Notes: generated by a model not told the origin, from the letters alone. Counted from the first letter of the stretch, positions 53,124 through 63,116 are shown. The stretch is 64,000 nt of DNA from Parapedobacter pyrenivorans (GCF_014636865.1 NZ_BMER01000001.1:2220718-2284717); one strand, 5' to 3'. A program made the numbers and translations.

Positions 53124-54197
53124 ATGGCGGTATACTATTTACTTGTATCCATAGCATTTTTACTTTGCGCGTTTGATTTTGTAAACGGCAAGGTAATCCG
53201 TCTCTCGGTTTATTCGAGTTTTTGTTTGTTTTTGGTGCTATTCGTCGGTTTGCGGTCAATTGGAGTTGACAATGATAGCAGAAATTACGAAGATGCGTTT
53301 GATATTGCAGGAAGTATACCATGGATTGATTTACTCACGGGCAATTATGATGAATCCATGGAACGAGGGTATCTTTTACTCAATAAAGTAATTTACGCTA
53401 CGGATGGGAATGTGCATGTGGTTTTTCTAATCATGGCGATATTAACCGGATTTGTCAATTTCACCTTGATTTTCCAGAAGAGTCCATTCCCATTTACTTC
53501 ACTGTTGATCTATGTGTGCTTTTTTTACTTTTATCGTGATTTTACGCAAATCCGATATGCACTTTCGGCTGGAATAGGGCTTTGGGCAATTTTTATGTTT
53601 ATTGAGGCGAAGTACGTCAAATGCCTGCTTTTGGTGTTTTTTGCAGTGTTTTTCCATAGTGCGGTACTTGTTGTGATTTTTTTCATGTTGGCTTATCTTG
53701 TTGTGAGGAACGGATGGTTTTTGTTTTTTCTGCCGATTGCGGGTTTGGTGTTGGGCTTTTACAATCCGACAATGAAGCTATTCGAATTGGGGGGGCTACC
53801 GCCGACACTATCCAATTACGTTATGCAAGATGAGTTTGGTCGTGGCGGATACCTTGTTTCTATTTTGGCGCAGTTGGTTATGTTGGGTTTGCTGGTTTTT
53901 AGAGAGAACCTGGCCAGTTATTATTCGAATCGGGCGATAGATGTGTTATACGCTTGCTTGGCTTGGGCGTCTTTTATAAATCTGATGTTCATTTCGTTTG
54001 CAATTATGCAACGGTTATCTTCGCTTCTGTTTGGTGCGATGCTTTTTGCCATGCCTTATCTTTTCAGGGTATGGGAGCAAAAGCGAGAAGAGCAGTCTTT
54101 AGCGTTATTATTGCGTTTTACCTTTCTCGTGTTTGTCTTTTATTACGGGATGAATATGATTGATATCAACCTTATGCGACCTTATTCCGTATTTTGA
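53124..54197 (+). CDS. EpsG-like membrane protein, probable exopolysaccharide polymerase (Wzy role)
   Basis: A 357-residue polytopic membrane protein with about ten helices. The start YLLVSIAFLLCAFDFVNG and the VGLRSIGVDNDSRNYEDAF segment match the EpsG family, in which a GxRxxxVDxD-type motif precedes the second helix. Such proteins take the place of Wzy in joining repeat units. The coding sequence is visibly richer in A and T than its neighbours, which suggests exchange of this strain-variable gene. The polymerase role is family-based inference. Confidence 0.82.
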   Translation: MAVYYLLVSIAFLLCAFDFVNGKVIRLSVYSSFCLFLVLFVGLRSIGVDNDSRNYEDAFDIAGSIPWIDLLTGNYDESMERGYLLLNKVIYATDGNVHVVFLIMAILTGFVNFTLIFQKSPFPFTSLLIYVCFFYFYRDFTQIRYALSAGIGLWAIFMFIEAKYVKCLLLVFFAVFFHSAVLVVIFFMLAYLVVRNGWFLFFLPIAGLVLGFYNPTMKLFELGGLPPTLSNYVMQDEFGRGGYLVSILAQLVMLGLLVFRENLASYYSNRAIDVLYACLAWASFINLMFISFAIMQRLSSLLFGAMLFAMPYLFRVWEQKREEQSLALLLRFTFLVFVFYYGMNMIDINLMRPYSVF

Positions 54198-54214
54198 CTA
54201 TTTAGACGCTAACG

Positions 54215-54973
54215 ATGACGGAAGAAAAAAATATAATACCCAAGATAATACATTATTGCTGGCTAAGTGATGATCCCTATCCCGATCTCATCCAGAAGTG
54301 TTTGGATAGCTGGAAAGAAAAATTGGTTGACTATGAATTATGTCGTTGGGATATCGAAACATCGCCGAAAGTTCCTTGGATAAGTGAGGCATATGAAAGC
54401 AAAAAATATGCTTTTGCTGCCGATTATGTTAGATTTTATGCGTTATACCATGTCGGCGGAATTTATTTGGATGCTGATGTGGAGGTCTTTAAGTCTTTTG
54501 ATTCATTATTAGTTAATAGATCCTTTATCGGATATGATTATGTGGGTGATATTGAAGCAGCGGTAATAGGTGCAGAAAAGGGTACTGAGTGGGTTAAAAA
54601 TTGCTTAGATGCTTATAAGGATAGAAGTTTTTTAGCGGAGATCCAGCATCTCAATATGTCCACGGTGCCGCTTTTGATTGGCAAGGTATTCGAGGAGCGT
54701 TTCAATATCGCTAACAACAACAGGGGAACACCTCATAGCAATGATGAGATTGCCGTTTTTCCTTTTTATTATTTTTCACCCAAAAGCATATTTTCCAAGA
54801 GTTATGATATTAAGGAAGAAACTGTTTGTGTTCACCATTTTGAAGGAAAATGGGTGGAAAAGACACCGTTGTTAACCATCAAATATCTAATTCATAGGTC
54901 CGTTATATTGGTGTTTGGGCAACAAGGGCATAATATATTGATTAAGATGGTCAGGAAATGGAGGACAAAATAG
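54215..54973 (+). CDS. Capsular polysaccharide glycosyltransferase (GT32/OCH1-like DxD type)
   Basis: A 252-residue transferase. IPKIIHYCWLSDDPYPDLIQKCLDSWK at the N-terminus and KYAFAADYVRFYALYHVGGIYLDADVEVFKS, with the DxD motif (DAD), are the signature of the sugar-binding GT32/DXD family common in capsule clusters. Like the preceding gene it is AT-rich by eye. It would transfer one sugar of the repeat unit; donor and linkage cannot be read. Confidence 0.88.
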   Translation: MTEEKNIIPKIIHYCWLSDDPYPDLIQKCLDSWKEKLVDYELCRWDIETSPKVPWISEAYESKKYAFAADYVRFYALYHVGGIYLDADVEVFKSFDSLLVNRSFIGYDYVGDIEAAVIGAEKGTEWVKNCLDAYKDRSFLAEIQHLNMSTVPLLIGKVFEERFNIANNNRGTPHSNDEIAVFPFYYFSPKSIFSKSYDIKEETVCVHHFEGKWVEKTPLLTIKYLIHRSVILVFGQQGHNILIKMVRKWRTK

Positions 54974-54974
54974 T

Positions 54975-56132
54975 ATGTGTATGAATGCGCTTAAAATTTG
55001 CCTTGTTTCAAACACTGCGTGGAGTTTCGTGCGCTTTCGAACAGATGTTATCACTTCACTGGTAAAGGCGAATCATGAGGTGTTATTATTGGCACCTGAA
55101 GACGAGTTTGCCGGGCAACTGGTATCGTTGGGTGCGCGGGTCATTCTATTGAAATCGCTGTCCCGTAAAGGGCTCAACCCGGTAAAGGATATGATGCTTT
55201 ATTGGGAATTCAGGCGTATCTATGCGACGGAAAAACCTGACGTGATCATACAATATACTATCAAGCCAAATATCTACAGCACTTTGGCTGCGCGGCATTA
55301 CAAGATACCTACCATCGCTGTCGTGACGGGGCTTGGATATGCGTTCATTAATAAGGGGTTCGTTACCTTTGTAGCTCGGAAACTGTATCGATCGGCTTTT
55401 CGTAAGGCAAACCGAGTTTGGTTCCTCAATCATGATGATTTCGATTTTTTTGTAACGCGTAGATTGGTAAATCGGCAGAAAGCGTTGATAATTCCTGGTG
55501 AAGGGATAAATTGTTTGGATACCTTTAATCCCGAATTGGTTACGGTGGATGGCGAGGGTTCATTGACATTCAAGTTCTTATTTATCGGCAGGCTGCTGTA
55601 CGACAAGGGAATAGCGGAATATGTCGCTGCGGGTAGGCAGATTAAAATGAAGTACCCAAATGTAACATTCTCTATTGTGGGGTACTTAAACGTAGATAAT
55701 CCTACCGCGGTGCAAGAGTCAGAATTGGATACTTGGGTGCAGGAAGGATGGGTAAGCTATCTAGGTGCCGTGACGGATGTTCGCCCGGTTATAGCAAATT
55801 GTGATTGTGTTGTACTTCCATCGTATCGGGAAGGGATGTCTACTACTTTGCAGGAGAGTGCGGCTATGTCTAAGCCTTTGATAGCAACTAATATAGCTGG
55901 GTGCAAAGAATTGATTGATGATGGAAGGAGTGGTTTTTTATGTCACGTAAAAGATGTTGACAGTCTGGTGTCGTGTATGGAGCGGATGATTAATCTCACA
56001 CCGACCGAGCGGCAGTCGATGGGGCAAAACGGGAGAGACAAAATGATAGCGGAATATTCGATTGCCCGGGTTATTTCCATTTACAGTGAAACGATCGCGG
56101 AAATCTCACGGTTTAAAGACCGTCCCCAGTAA
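54975..56132 (+). CDS. Family 4 glycosyltransferase
   Basis: A 385-residue GT-B transferase. The N-terminal ICLVSNTAWSFVRFRTDVITSL and IAVVTGLGYAFINKG define the acceptor side. The C-terminal FKFLFIGRLLYDKGIAEYV and VVLPSYREGMSTTLQESAAMSKPLIATNIAGCKELI contain the EX7E motif of family 4. The best resemblance is to PglA-like GalNAc/galactosyl transferases, but this is not firm. It begins one base after the preceding stop (ATG 54975, alternative 54981). It is the last transferase of the cluster; about 110 bases separate it from the export gene. Confidence 0.88.
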   Translation: MCMNALKICLVSNTAWSFVRFRTDVITSLVKANHEVLLLAPEDEFAGQLVSLGARVILLKSLSRKGLNPVKDMMLYWEFRRIYATEKPDVIIQYTIKPNIYSTLAARHYKIPTIAVVTGLGYAFINKGFVTFVARKLYRSAFRKANRVWFLNHDDFDFFVTRRLVNRQKALIIPGEGINCLDTFNPELVTVDGEGSLTFKFLFIGRLLYDKGIAEYVAAGRQIKMKYPNVTFSIVGYLNVDNPTAVQESELDTWVQEGWVSYLGAVTDVRPVIANCDCVVLPSYREGMSTTLQESAAMSKPLIATNIAGCKELIDDGRSGFLCHVKDVDSLVSCMERMINLTPTERQSMGQNGRDKMIAEYSIARVISIYSETIAEISRFKDRPQ

Positions 56133-56242
56133 TAGCTCAAATAGGTGTGGGAAATAGCGAGACTCTTATATGCAAAGTAAGAAAAAAACAGTTTATTTGT
56201 GGTAACTAAGAATAATGAATATTATTTTAAGGATTTAATTGA

Positions 56243-58762
56243 ATGCATATCGGGTTGATGAAGTATAGATTTTTTTATTTTGCCAGTATTCTTGTATTGG
56301 TTTTTGTTGGTTTGCTTGGAAGCCCAAGTTTGGGACAAAGCATTAATTCTTCAGACCTCTCCACGATCCGTGTAGATGACTTGTCAGACGATCAGATCCG
56401 TACTTATCTTCAGCAGGCTGAGTCCTCAGGACTAAGTGAGAGTCAAATGGAAATTGTTGCGTTGGAGCGGGGGATGCCTCAGGCTGAAATCCAAAAACTA
56501 AGGGAAAGGATAGCGCGCTTGAATGGAACCGCAGAACGGCAAAGCACGACCCCGTTTACGAGGAGAGACACCGAGCGGCGTGTGGTTGATACGCTGTTTG
56601 CCCCTAGTAAAAGCGATACGACAACTTCCGACTCGTCGAGCGACGCTCCTTTGCGCGTATTTGGGTCCGCTTTGTTTCAAGGCGCAACTCCGGTATTCCA
56701 ACCTGATTTGCGCATTGCGACGCCCCGTAATTATATAATTGGGCCCGGCGACCAGATTTTAATTGATATTTATGGAAAATCTGAAGAGGCACACACCTTA
56801 TCCGTTACTCCCGAAGGTACCATCAATATCCCGTATATTGGCATTGTCCCACTGGCAGGGATGACCATTGAACAAGCTACGGCGCGTATCGAGTCACGCC
56901 TATCGACGGTTTACTCGGCAATACGGAGCGGAGATACGAAAGTAAGTGTGGCATTGGGAAATATTCGTAGCATCCAGGTGACCATAACGGGCGAAGTTAC
57001 CCAACCGGGCTCGTACACATTGCCTTCTGTTGCCACCGTGTTCAATGCATTGTATTCTTCAGGTGGTCCTACGGAAAACGGTTCATTTAGAGCGATCAAC
57101 CTAATTCGGAATGGCAAAGTAATCGCGACCCTTGATATTTATGATATCTTGATGAATGGGTTCTTTTCAGAAAATGTCCGTTTGGAAGATCAGGATATTC
57201 TGATGATTCCACCCTACCAGAATCGGGTAGAAATCAGTGGGGAAGTAAAACGTCCGGCTATTTTTGAATTGAAGGATGGCGAGTCTTTCGAAAAGCTGTT
57301 AACGTATGCTGGTGGTTTCACGGAGGATGCTTACCGAGCTCGGATCAAAGTCACCAAGCGGACAGCTAAAGAACAACGGATTGAGGATGTTTTAAGTAGC
57401 CAGTATGCGCACTATGAACCGCAAACGGGGGATAAATACAAAGTGGGCCGCGTCTTAAACCGGTTTGAAAATAGGGTGGTTATCGAAGGGGCCGTGTTTC
57501 GCCCGGGCGAGTACGAGCTGAGTCCCGGACTGACCTTATCCATGTTGATCAAAAAGGCAGATGGATTAAAAGAGGACGCCTTTTTAAGCCGGGGTTATAT
57601 CCTCCGTTTGAAGGATGACATGCAGAAAGAGCAATTATCATTCAATGTATCCGGCATCGTTGCAGGTACGACACCGGATGTGGAGTTGAAGCGAGAGGAT
57701 ATTATCACCATTTCTTCGATTTTCGATTTGCGCGAGCAATATACCGTAGACATTGATGGAGAGATTCGGTCGCCGGGGCAATTTACTTATGCAGAAGGCA
57801 TGACATTGCAGGATCTCATTATGCAGGCGGGCGGATTTAGGGAGAGTGCCACGGGCAATCGTATTGAGGTTTCAAGGCGTGTACAGAACGCCGATGTGCT
57901 TTCACAATCTGCTCAAATCGCCGATGTATTTCAGGTTTTTGCCGATAAGGGACTAAGCAAGGAGGATCAGGATTTTGTATTGATGCCATTTGATAAAGTG
58001 GTGGTACGCACCGCTACAGGGTATGAAACACAAAAGACAATACGGATAGAAGGAGAGGTGCTTTATCCCGGTCTCTATACCATCGTCAGTAAAGACGAGC
58101 GGATATCGGACATTGTCAAACGGGCAGGTGGTTTTACTCCGTTTGCCTACGTGGAGGGTGCATCGCTGAAGCGAGGGGGGACGCTGGATTCAACGAAAGC
58201 CGCAGAAACAGGTGCGGAAAAAGCCGAGAAAGAACTCCGTAAACAGGATGAATACAATCGGATGCTTGCATTAAGACAATTGCAGAGTGACGCAAATACG
58301 TTTAATGAAGTGAACATAAGTAGAAACATCAACAATGAATTCGTAGGGATAAATCTGGAACGCATTATTAAAAGGCCGGGGCGACGAGGCGACCTGATTT
58401 TAGCAGATGGGGATATTATTCGGATACCCAAAGAATTACAGACCGTCAAAATTTCAGGTGAAGTGCTGGCGCCTTCTACAGCTGTATATGGACCTTCAAA
58501 AGGGTTTAAGCAATATATTTCGCAGGCAGGAGGTTTTTCATCACGCGCATTGCGAAAAAGTGCTTACGTATTGTATGCAAATGGATCGGTGAAAAGCACG
58601 AATCGATTTCTGTTTTTCAATAACTATCCACCAATTAAGCCGGGCGCAGAAATTTTTGTACCTCAAAGGGAAGTAAGGATACCGATGAGTCCTCAACAGT
58701 GGCTGGGGATCAGTACGGGTGCCGCTTCTCTCGCAGCGATTATATTGACAATGCTGCGTTAA
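56243..58762 (+). CDS. Polysaccharide export outer-membrane protein with six SLBB repeats (Wza-like)
   Basis: An 839-residue export protein. A signal/anchor segment (YFFASILVLV-type helix, about residues 9-30) is followed by a charged coiled region, then a polysaccharide-export (PES) domain from ATPRNYIIGPGDQILIDIYG, and six SLBB domains. The SLBB starts are ITGEVTQPGSY, ISGEVKRPAIF, IEGAVFRPGEY, IDGEIRSPGQF, IEGEVLYPGLY and ISGEVLAPSTA. A C-terminal helix (WLGISTGAASLAAIILTML) crosses a membrane. E. coli Wza has about 380 residues and fewer repeats. The ATG at 56243 has AAGGA nine bases upstream. It forms the envelope-spanning exit for the polysaccharide with the next protein. Confidence 0.92.
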   Translation: MHIGLMKYRFFYFASILVLVFVGLLGSPSLGQSINSSDLSTIRVDDLSDDQIRTYLQQAESSGLSESQMEIVALERGMPQAEIQKLRERIARLNGTAERQSTTPFTRRDTERRVVDTLFAPSKSDTTTSDSSSDAPLRVFGSALFQGATPVFQPDLRIATPRNYIIGPGDQILIDIYGKSEEAHTLSVTPEGTINIPYIGIVPLAGMTIEQATARIESRLSTVYSAIRSGDTKVSVALGNIRSIQVTITGEVTQPGSYTLPSVATVFNALYSSGGPTENGSFRAINLIRNGKVIATLDIYDILMNGFFSENVRLEDQDILMIPPYQNRVEISGEVKRPAIFELKDGESFEKLLTYAGGFTEDAYRARIKVTKRTAKEQRIEDVLSSQYAHYEPQTGDKYKVGRVLNRFENRVVIEGAVFRPGEYELSPGLTLSMLIKKADGLKEDAFLSRGYILRLKDDMQKEQLSFNVSGIVAGTTPDVELKREDIITISSIFDLREQYTVDIDGEIRSPGQFTYAEGMTLQDLIMQAGGFRESATGNRIEVSRRVQNADVLSQSAQIADVFQVFADKGLSKEDQDFVLMPFDKVVVRTATGYETQKTIRIEGEVLYPGLYTIVSKDERISDIVKRAGGFTPFAYVEGASLKRGGTLDSTKAAETGAEKAEKELRKQDEYNRMLALRQLQSDANTFNEVNISRNINNEFVGINLERIIKRPGRRGDLILADGDIIRIPKELQTVKISGEVLAPSTAVYGPSKGFKQYISQAGGFSSRALRKSAYVLYANGSVKSTNRFLFFNNYPPIKPGAEIFVPQREVRIPMSPQQWLGISTGAASLAAIILTMLR

Positions 58763-58778
58763 CTAGTCTGAAGATAAC

Positions 58779-59873
58779 ATGGTGGATAACAATATCAGGA
58801 CTGTCCGGAAGCAAGATGAGGGAGTCAGTTTAAAGGATGTGATTGTAAAGATAGCCGAATGGGTTCGGTATCTATGGAGTAAATGGGTGATTATATTGAT
58901 CGTTGCGCTTTTAGGCGCCAGCCTCGGCCTTTTTTATTCAATATTTAAGAAAATAAACTATACAGCCACGCTGAGCTTTGTGATGGAAGAGCAGAGCACA
59001 CCATCAGGCGGGCTAGGAGCTGCCATGGGCATAGCGGCACAATTCGGATTCAATCTGGGTGGTATTGGCGGGTCAGGAGGGTTCTTTCAAGGCGACAACA
59101 TTATGGAATTCCTTAAATCCCGTTCCATGATTGATAAAACATTGCTTACTGAAATGGAAATTGACGGAAAGCAGGAGCTATTGGTTAATCGCTATATCGA
59201 ATATAATAACCTTAGGGAAAAATGGGCCGAAAAAGAGCATCTGGCGAATATCCAATTTAGCGACACGACCGGTTTTTTTTTACAGGATAGTTTGATGGCA
59301 AGGTTCTATAGAAACATTTTAGACGGTAATTTGGTAATTGAAAAACCAGATAAGAAACTTAATATTATCGCGATTAAGATGGAAACGCGGGACGAGGTTT
59401 TTTCTAAAGCTTTTGCCGAAACGTTGATCAGAAATGCATCTGATTTCTACATCCAGACGCGAACGCAAAAGGCCCAGGAAAATTTGGCAGTACTTACCCA
59501 CCAGGTTGATTCGGTGCGCAAGGAACTTAATCAAGCCATAAGTGGGGTGGCTGCAGCCACGGATGCCAATCCGAGCCCCAACAAGGCATTCCAAAGTCTC
59601 CGTGTCGGATCGCAATTGCGGACCGTGGATGTACAGGCAAATACCGCCATATTAACAGAACTGGTGAAGAATCAGGAGTTGGCCAAAATTACCTTACGGA
59701 ACGAGAAGCCGGTAATACAAGTGTTGGACAGACCTATTCTACCCCTTGAAAATGACCGCCTTGGGAAAGCCAAAGCCATTGTAATCGGTGGTCTATTGGG
59801 TGGTTTCTTGATTTGTTTGGTACTATTGGTGAAGCGGCTTTTACGCCAGGTCATGGACGCGGATCCTTCATGA
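58779..59873 (+). CDS. Wzz/chain-length determinant-family protein
   Basis: A 364-residue inner-membrane polysaccharide co-polymerase. Helix 1 ([26 protein letters not shown]) and helix 2 ([18 protein letters not shown]) enclose a periplasmic part with a Gly-rich stretch ([26 protein letters not shown]) and a coiled-coil region ([30 protein letters not shown]). The PxxP-type end ([13 protein letters not shown]) is family-typical. There is no Wzc kinase domain. It starts 16 bases after the export gene. Its last 23 bases overlap ribBA on the other strand. Confidence 0.9.
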   Translation: MVDNNIRTVRKQDEGVSLKDVIVKIAEWVRYLWSKWVIILIVALLGASLGLFYSIFKKINYTATLSFVMEEQSTPSGGLGAAMGIAAQFGFNLGGIGGSGGFFQGDNIMEFLKSRSMIDKTLLTEMEIDGKQELLVNRYIEYNNLREKWAEKEHLANIQFSDTTGFFLQDSLMARFYRNILDGNLVIEKPDKKLNIIAIKMETRDEVFSKAFAETLIRNASDFYIQTRTQKAQENLAVLTHQVDSVRKELNQAISGVAAATDANPSPNKAFQSLRVGSQLRTVDVQANTAILTELVKNQELAKITLRNEKPVIQVLDRPILPLENDRLGKAKAIVIGGLLGGFLICLVLLVKRLLRQVMDADPS

Positions 59874-61071
59874 TGGTATGTCCCATCCGATCTCGCTTGG
59901 CACGCAAATACTGTTCATTGTAAGGGTTTGACTCGATTTCGATAGGGACATTTTCGACGATTTCCAGACCATAGCCAACTAAGCCTGCGCGCTTGGTGGG
60001 ATTGTTGCTCATCAAGCGCATTTTGGTGACGCCAAGATCCCTTAATATTTGAGCCCCAATACCATAGTCGCGATGATCCGGTTTAAAGCCCAATTCCAAA
60101 TTTGCATCTACGGTATCCAAGCCATTTTCCTGCAAGTTATAGGCATGCAGTTTATTAACGAGCCCGATACCCCTGCCTTCCTGATTCATATAAACAACGA
60201 CTCCCTTTCCTTCCTCTTCGATCATCTGCATAGCGCGATGGAGTTGGGGTCCGCAATCGCAACGGCAGGACCCAAATATATCTCCCGTAACGCAGGAGCT
60301 ATGTACTCGTACCAATATGGGTTCGTCCTGAGCCCATTCGCCTTTGTAAAGGGCAATATGTTGTTCACCTGTGTTTTTCTGCGTATAGGCCATTAAATTA
60401 AATTGACCCCATTTCGTTGGTAGATTTACCGATACTTCCCTAGTAATCAAGGTGTCCTTGGCGAGTCGGTATTCAATCAGATCCTGAATGGAGATAATTT
60501 TCAGATCAAAATGACTGGCCACCTGCATCAGGTCGGGTAGTCGCGCCATTTCTCCATCGTCTTTGAGGATTTCAACCAAAACGCCAGCAGATTCGAAGCC
60601 CGCAAGCCGAGCGAGATCAACCGCAGCCTCCGTGTGCCCAGCGCGCCGAAGTACCCCGCCATCTTTGGCAATTAACGGGAAGATATGCCCTGGCCGTCCA
60701 AGCTCCTCAGGCTTGATGTCGGGATTGATGAGTGCTTTGATGGTTTTTGATCGATCCGAAGCCGAAATCCCAGTGGTAGTACCATAGCCTTGCAGGTCTA
60801 CGGATACCGTAAAGTTGGTTTCGTAGACAGCCGTATTGTTTCCCACCATCAGGTTTAGATCGAGCGCTTTGCATCGCTCTTCGGTAAGGGGGACACAAAC
60901 CAATCCACGGCCATGACTGGCCATAAAGTTGATTATTTCGGGTGTCGCGTTACGTGCGGCCGTTACGAAGTCGCCTTCATTTTCGCGGTCTTCATCGTCT
61001 ACTACGATAACTACCTTTCCCAACTTTATATCCCTAATCGCTTCTTCAATCGTATTTAATTTCACGCTCAT
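59851..61071 (-). CDS. ribBA: Bifunctional 3,4-dihydroxy-2-butanone-4-phosphate synthase / GTP cyclohydrolase II
   Basis: A 406-residue fusion starting both branches of riboflavin synthesis. The N-terminal half has the DHBP synthase signature [16 protein letters not shown] and [16 protein letters not shown]. The C-terminal half, from about residue 205, has the GTP cyclohydrolase II zinc site [17 protein letters not shown] and [33 protein letters not shown]. It is monocistronic; its end overlaps the convergent Wzz-like gene by 23 bases. No FMN riboswitch was recognised in the short leader. Confidence 0.96.
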   Translation of the reverse strand: MSVKLNTIEEAIRDIKLGKVVIVVDDEDRENEGDFVTAARNATPEIINFMASHGRGLVCVPLTEERCKALDLNLMVGNNTAVYETNFTVSVDLQGYGTTTGISASDRSKTIKALINPDIKPEELGRPGHIFPLIAKDGGVLRRAGHTEAAVDLARLAGFESAGVLVEILKDDGEMARLPDLMQVASHFDLKIISIQDLIEYRLAKDTLITREVSVNLPTKWGQFNLMAYTQKNTGEQHIALYKGEWAQDEPILVRVHSSCVTGDIFGSCRCDCGPQLHRAMQMIEEEGKGVVVYMNQEGRGIGLVNKLHAYNLQENGLDTVDANLELGFKPDHRDYGIGAQILRDLGVTKMRLMSNNPTKRAGLVGYGLEIVENVPIEIESNPYNEQYLRAKRDRMGHTIMKDPRP

Positions 61072-61095
61072 TTAACAGGCTTTTATATCACAATG

Positions 61096-61103
61096 CAAAG
61101 GTA
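61096..61103 (-). promoter_or_regulatory. TAnnTTTG -7 box of ribBA
   Basis: On the minus strand the bases read TACCTTTG, in the 38-base gap between the permease gene and ribBA. A TTG on the minus strand (61119-61121) is 15 bases further, shorter than usual. Confidence 0.5.
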
Positions 61104-61109
61104 CACTAC

Positions 61110-62621
61110 TTATGAAGACAACGTATAATCGTCATGTAAAGATTTACTTGGATGCGTAGCCTTCTTATTACCGATGCCAAATCGGGCCTTTATCCAATTC
61201 AACGTTTTTTCAGCCTTGATCCGATACTGCTCAATATCGAACAGCGCAGAGTCTGTGGCGGCTTTATAAGTAAGGAAGATAGCTAGCGGCGACAGAATAA
61301 AAATGGCCATCCACATGCCCCAAAATGTATCGATATTGCCCTCCTTTGCAGACTTCTCGCTAACGGTGGAGATGATATGGTAAATGAGGAAAAAGATAAT
61401 GGCGACAACGACGGGCAATCCCAGCCCCCCCTTACGGATAATTGCCCCTAATGGCGCGCCGATGCAAAATAGTAAAAGGCAGGAGACAGCTAGCGTAAAT
61501 TTGCGTTGGAATTCGACGTTATAGAGTATGTCCTTATTGCGATAAAACTCGTCCTCATTGGCTTTTAGGTTAAGTACATCTTTGATATAACGCACTTGGT
61601 TCATGGCGTTGCTTATTGCTGTTGTCCGTTTTTCTTTGGGTATTGCTGCGGTGAAATTCTGATTGTACGTGATGGCATTCCCAATCGCAATAGTACTATC
61701 CTTTACTTTGTAATAGTCATTGAAATAGTAATAATAGGATTTTATTTCGCGGAGCACGGTGTTTCGGAGGCTATCCATCTGAATGGCATTGGAATCGGTG
61801 TAATGCCTTAGCTGCTTCAAGTTGAGCATGGCGTGATGACTCTTAAACAAATTCTCGTCTGTGCGCTTCATTTGGAAGGCCGACATGTCGAACTTCTGTT
61901 CGGTCTCCTCGAAATAAAACCGCGTGAACTGCTGTCGGGGGTTATATACACGGGCGTTTCGGGCCCTGCTGTCCTCGTAACGTACACCATCTTTAAGCTT
62001 AAGTATCATGGTGTTGTTGTCGGGAGAGTTATAAATGAATCCTTCTTCAGCTAATAACACATTATTCGCTGTAGTACTTGATTTATGATCATAGATCATA
62101 AGGTCATAAAGGATTTTTCCATCCTTGCTTTTTCCCTTTGCCCGGATGGAATATCCCGGAATGGTATTGTTGAAGATACCGGGTTTGATAAGGAAATCTG
62201 CCTGTTTTATTCGAACATCGTATAATAGAGAACCCATTTTGAGATTGACCACGGGCAGAATATAATCGCTGAAAAGGAATGCTCCGCCACTAAATAATCC
62301 GACAAGGATGAACAACGGAGACATGGCTTTCCGTAGGGAGACCCCTGCGGCTTTGATGGCCACCAATTCATAGCTTTCGCCCAAATTGCCAAAGGTCATA
62401 ATCGATGAAAGCAACATGGATAGCGGCATAGCCATGGATATCTGCACCGCGGATTGGTAGGCCAGTAATTCCAAGATAACGTACCACTCGAACCCTTTCC
62501 CTATCAAATCATCGATATACTTGAAGAGGAAAAGCATAAGGAGCACGAACATCACAATGAAAAAGGTGACGATGAACGGCCTGATAAATGATTTCAGGAT
62601 AAGAATATGGATTTTTTTCAT
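61110..62621 (-). CDS. LptF/LptG-family lipopolysaccharide export permease
   Basis: A 503-residue permease of the YjgP/YjgQ family, part of the ABC machine that extracts LPS from the inner membrane. N-terminal helices (SFIRPFIVTFFIVMFVLLMLFLFKYID and SAVQISMAMPLSMLLSSIMTFGNLGESYELVAIKAAGVSL) hold the coupling segment. A periplasmic beta-rich domain follows, then helices near the C-terminus (LAVSCLLLFCIGAPLGAIIRKGGLGLPVVVAIIFFLIYH). The start at 62621 (MKKIHILIL) is preferred to an earlier one. Only one such gene is present here. It may be co-oriented with ribBA, but ribBA has its own -7 box. Confidence 0.9.
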   Translation of the reverse strand: MKKIHILILKSFIRPFIVTFFIVMFVLLMLFLFKYIDDLIGKGFEWYVILELLAYQSAVQISMAMPLSMLLSSIMTFGNLGESYELVAIKAAGVSLRKAMSPLFILVGLFSGGAFLFSDYILPVVNLKMGSLLYDVRIKQADFLIKPGIFNNTIPGYSIRAKGKSKDGKILYDLMIYDHKSSTTANNVLLAEEGFIYNSPDNNTMILKLKDGVRYEDSRARNARVYNPRQQFTRFYFEETEQKFDMSAFQMKRTDENLFKSHHAMLNLKQLRHYTDSNAIQMDSLRNTVLREIKSYYYYFNDYYKVKDSTIAIGNAITYNQNFTAAIPKEKRTTAISNAMNQVRYIKDVLNLKANEDEFYRNKDILYNVEFQRKFTLAVSCLLLFCIGAPLGAIIRKGGLGLPVVVAIIFFLIYHIISTVSEKSAKEGNIDTFWGMWMAIFILSPLAIFLTYKAATDSALFDIEQYRIKAEKTLNWIKARFGIGNKKATHPSKSLHDDYTLSS

Positions 62622-62650
62622 CGACAAGTACCGCAAAACTACCTTATGTA

Positions 62651-62658
62651 CAAAGGTA
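62651..62658 (-). promoter_or_regulatory. TAnnTTTG -7 box of the LPS permease gene
   Basis: On the minus strand the bases read TACCTTTG, 29 bases before the permease start, in the gap after the START-like gene. Confidence 0.5.
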
Positions 62659-62665
62659 GTATTTT

Positions 62666-63043
62666 TTAGGCACCTATCACGCTTTGGAGGTATTCTATCT
62701 GGTTATCCCAGATTAACCTGCGGTCGCCGAGGATTTCCTCTCGCGCAAAATCAGTGATTGCCAAGGCTACGTCATTGGTGAGCTCATCCTGTACGATTTC
62801 CATCTCAAAATGATAGGGTTCGTCATCGAGCCATTTGTATTTCACCAATTTATTTTCTTTCAGGCTGATAAGCTTGGCAGTATGTTGTTCGTCGTCCCAA
62901 CTAAACTCATAAATGCCATCCTTGTATGTTACATCGTCTGCAAACCATTGCGCCAATGCATTGGGCTCATGCAAGAAGGAAAATAAGATTTTTGGTGAGG
63001 ACTTGATTTCGTATTCCAAATGGAATTTGATTTTTTCTGCCAT
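62666..63043 (-). CDS. START-like/SRPBCC domain protein of Bacteroidota
   Basis: A 125-residue protein of the START/SRPBCC ligand-binding fold. The N-terminal FHLEYEIKSSPKILFSFLHEPNALAQWFADDV resembles AHSA1-type domains, with LVKYKWLDDEPYHFEMEI as a central strand pair. Such small proteins are common and uncharacterised in Bacteroidota. It lies 22 bases upstream of the LPS permease gene in the same direction, but a promoter box between them allows separate expression. No ligand can be named. Confidence 0.82.
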   Translation of the reverse strand: MAEKIKFHLEYEIKSSPKILFSFLHEPNALAQWFADDVTYKDGIYEFSWDDEQHTAKLISLKENKLVKYKWLDDEPYHFEMEIVQDELTNDVALAITDFAREEILGDRRLIWDNQIEYLQSVIGA

Positions 63044-63116
63044 GCCAATGAAGATAGTAATAATTTGCGTTTGTTGTTCTTTATTAACTTTTTTTCTAAA
63101 GAAAGGGAAAATAAAC

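Noticed and set aside
59104-61110. FMN riboswitch before ribBA
   Set aside because: The leader is under 40 bases, too short for the element, and no matching conserved segments are seen.
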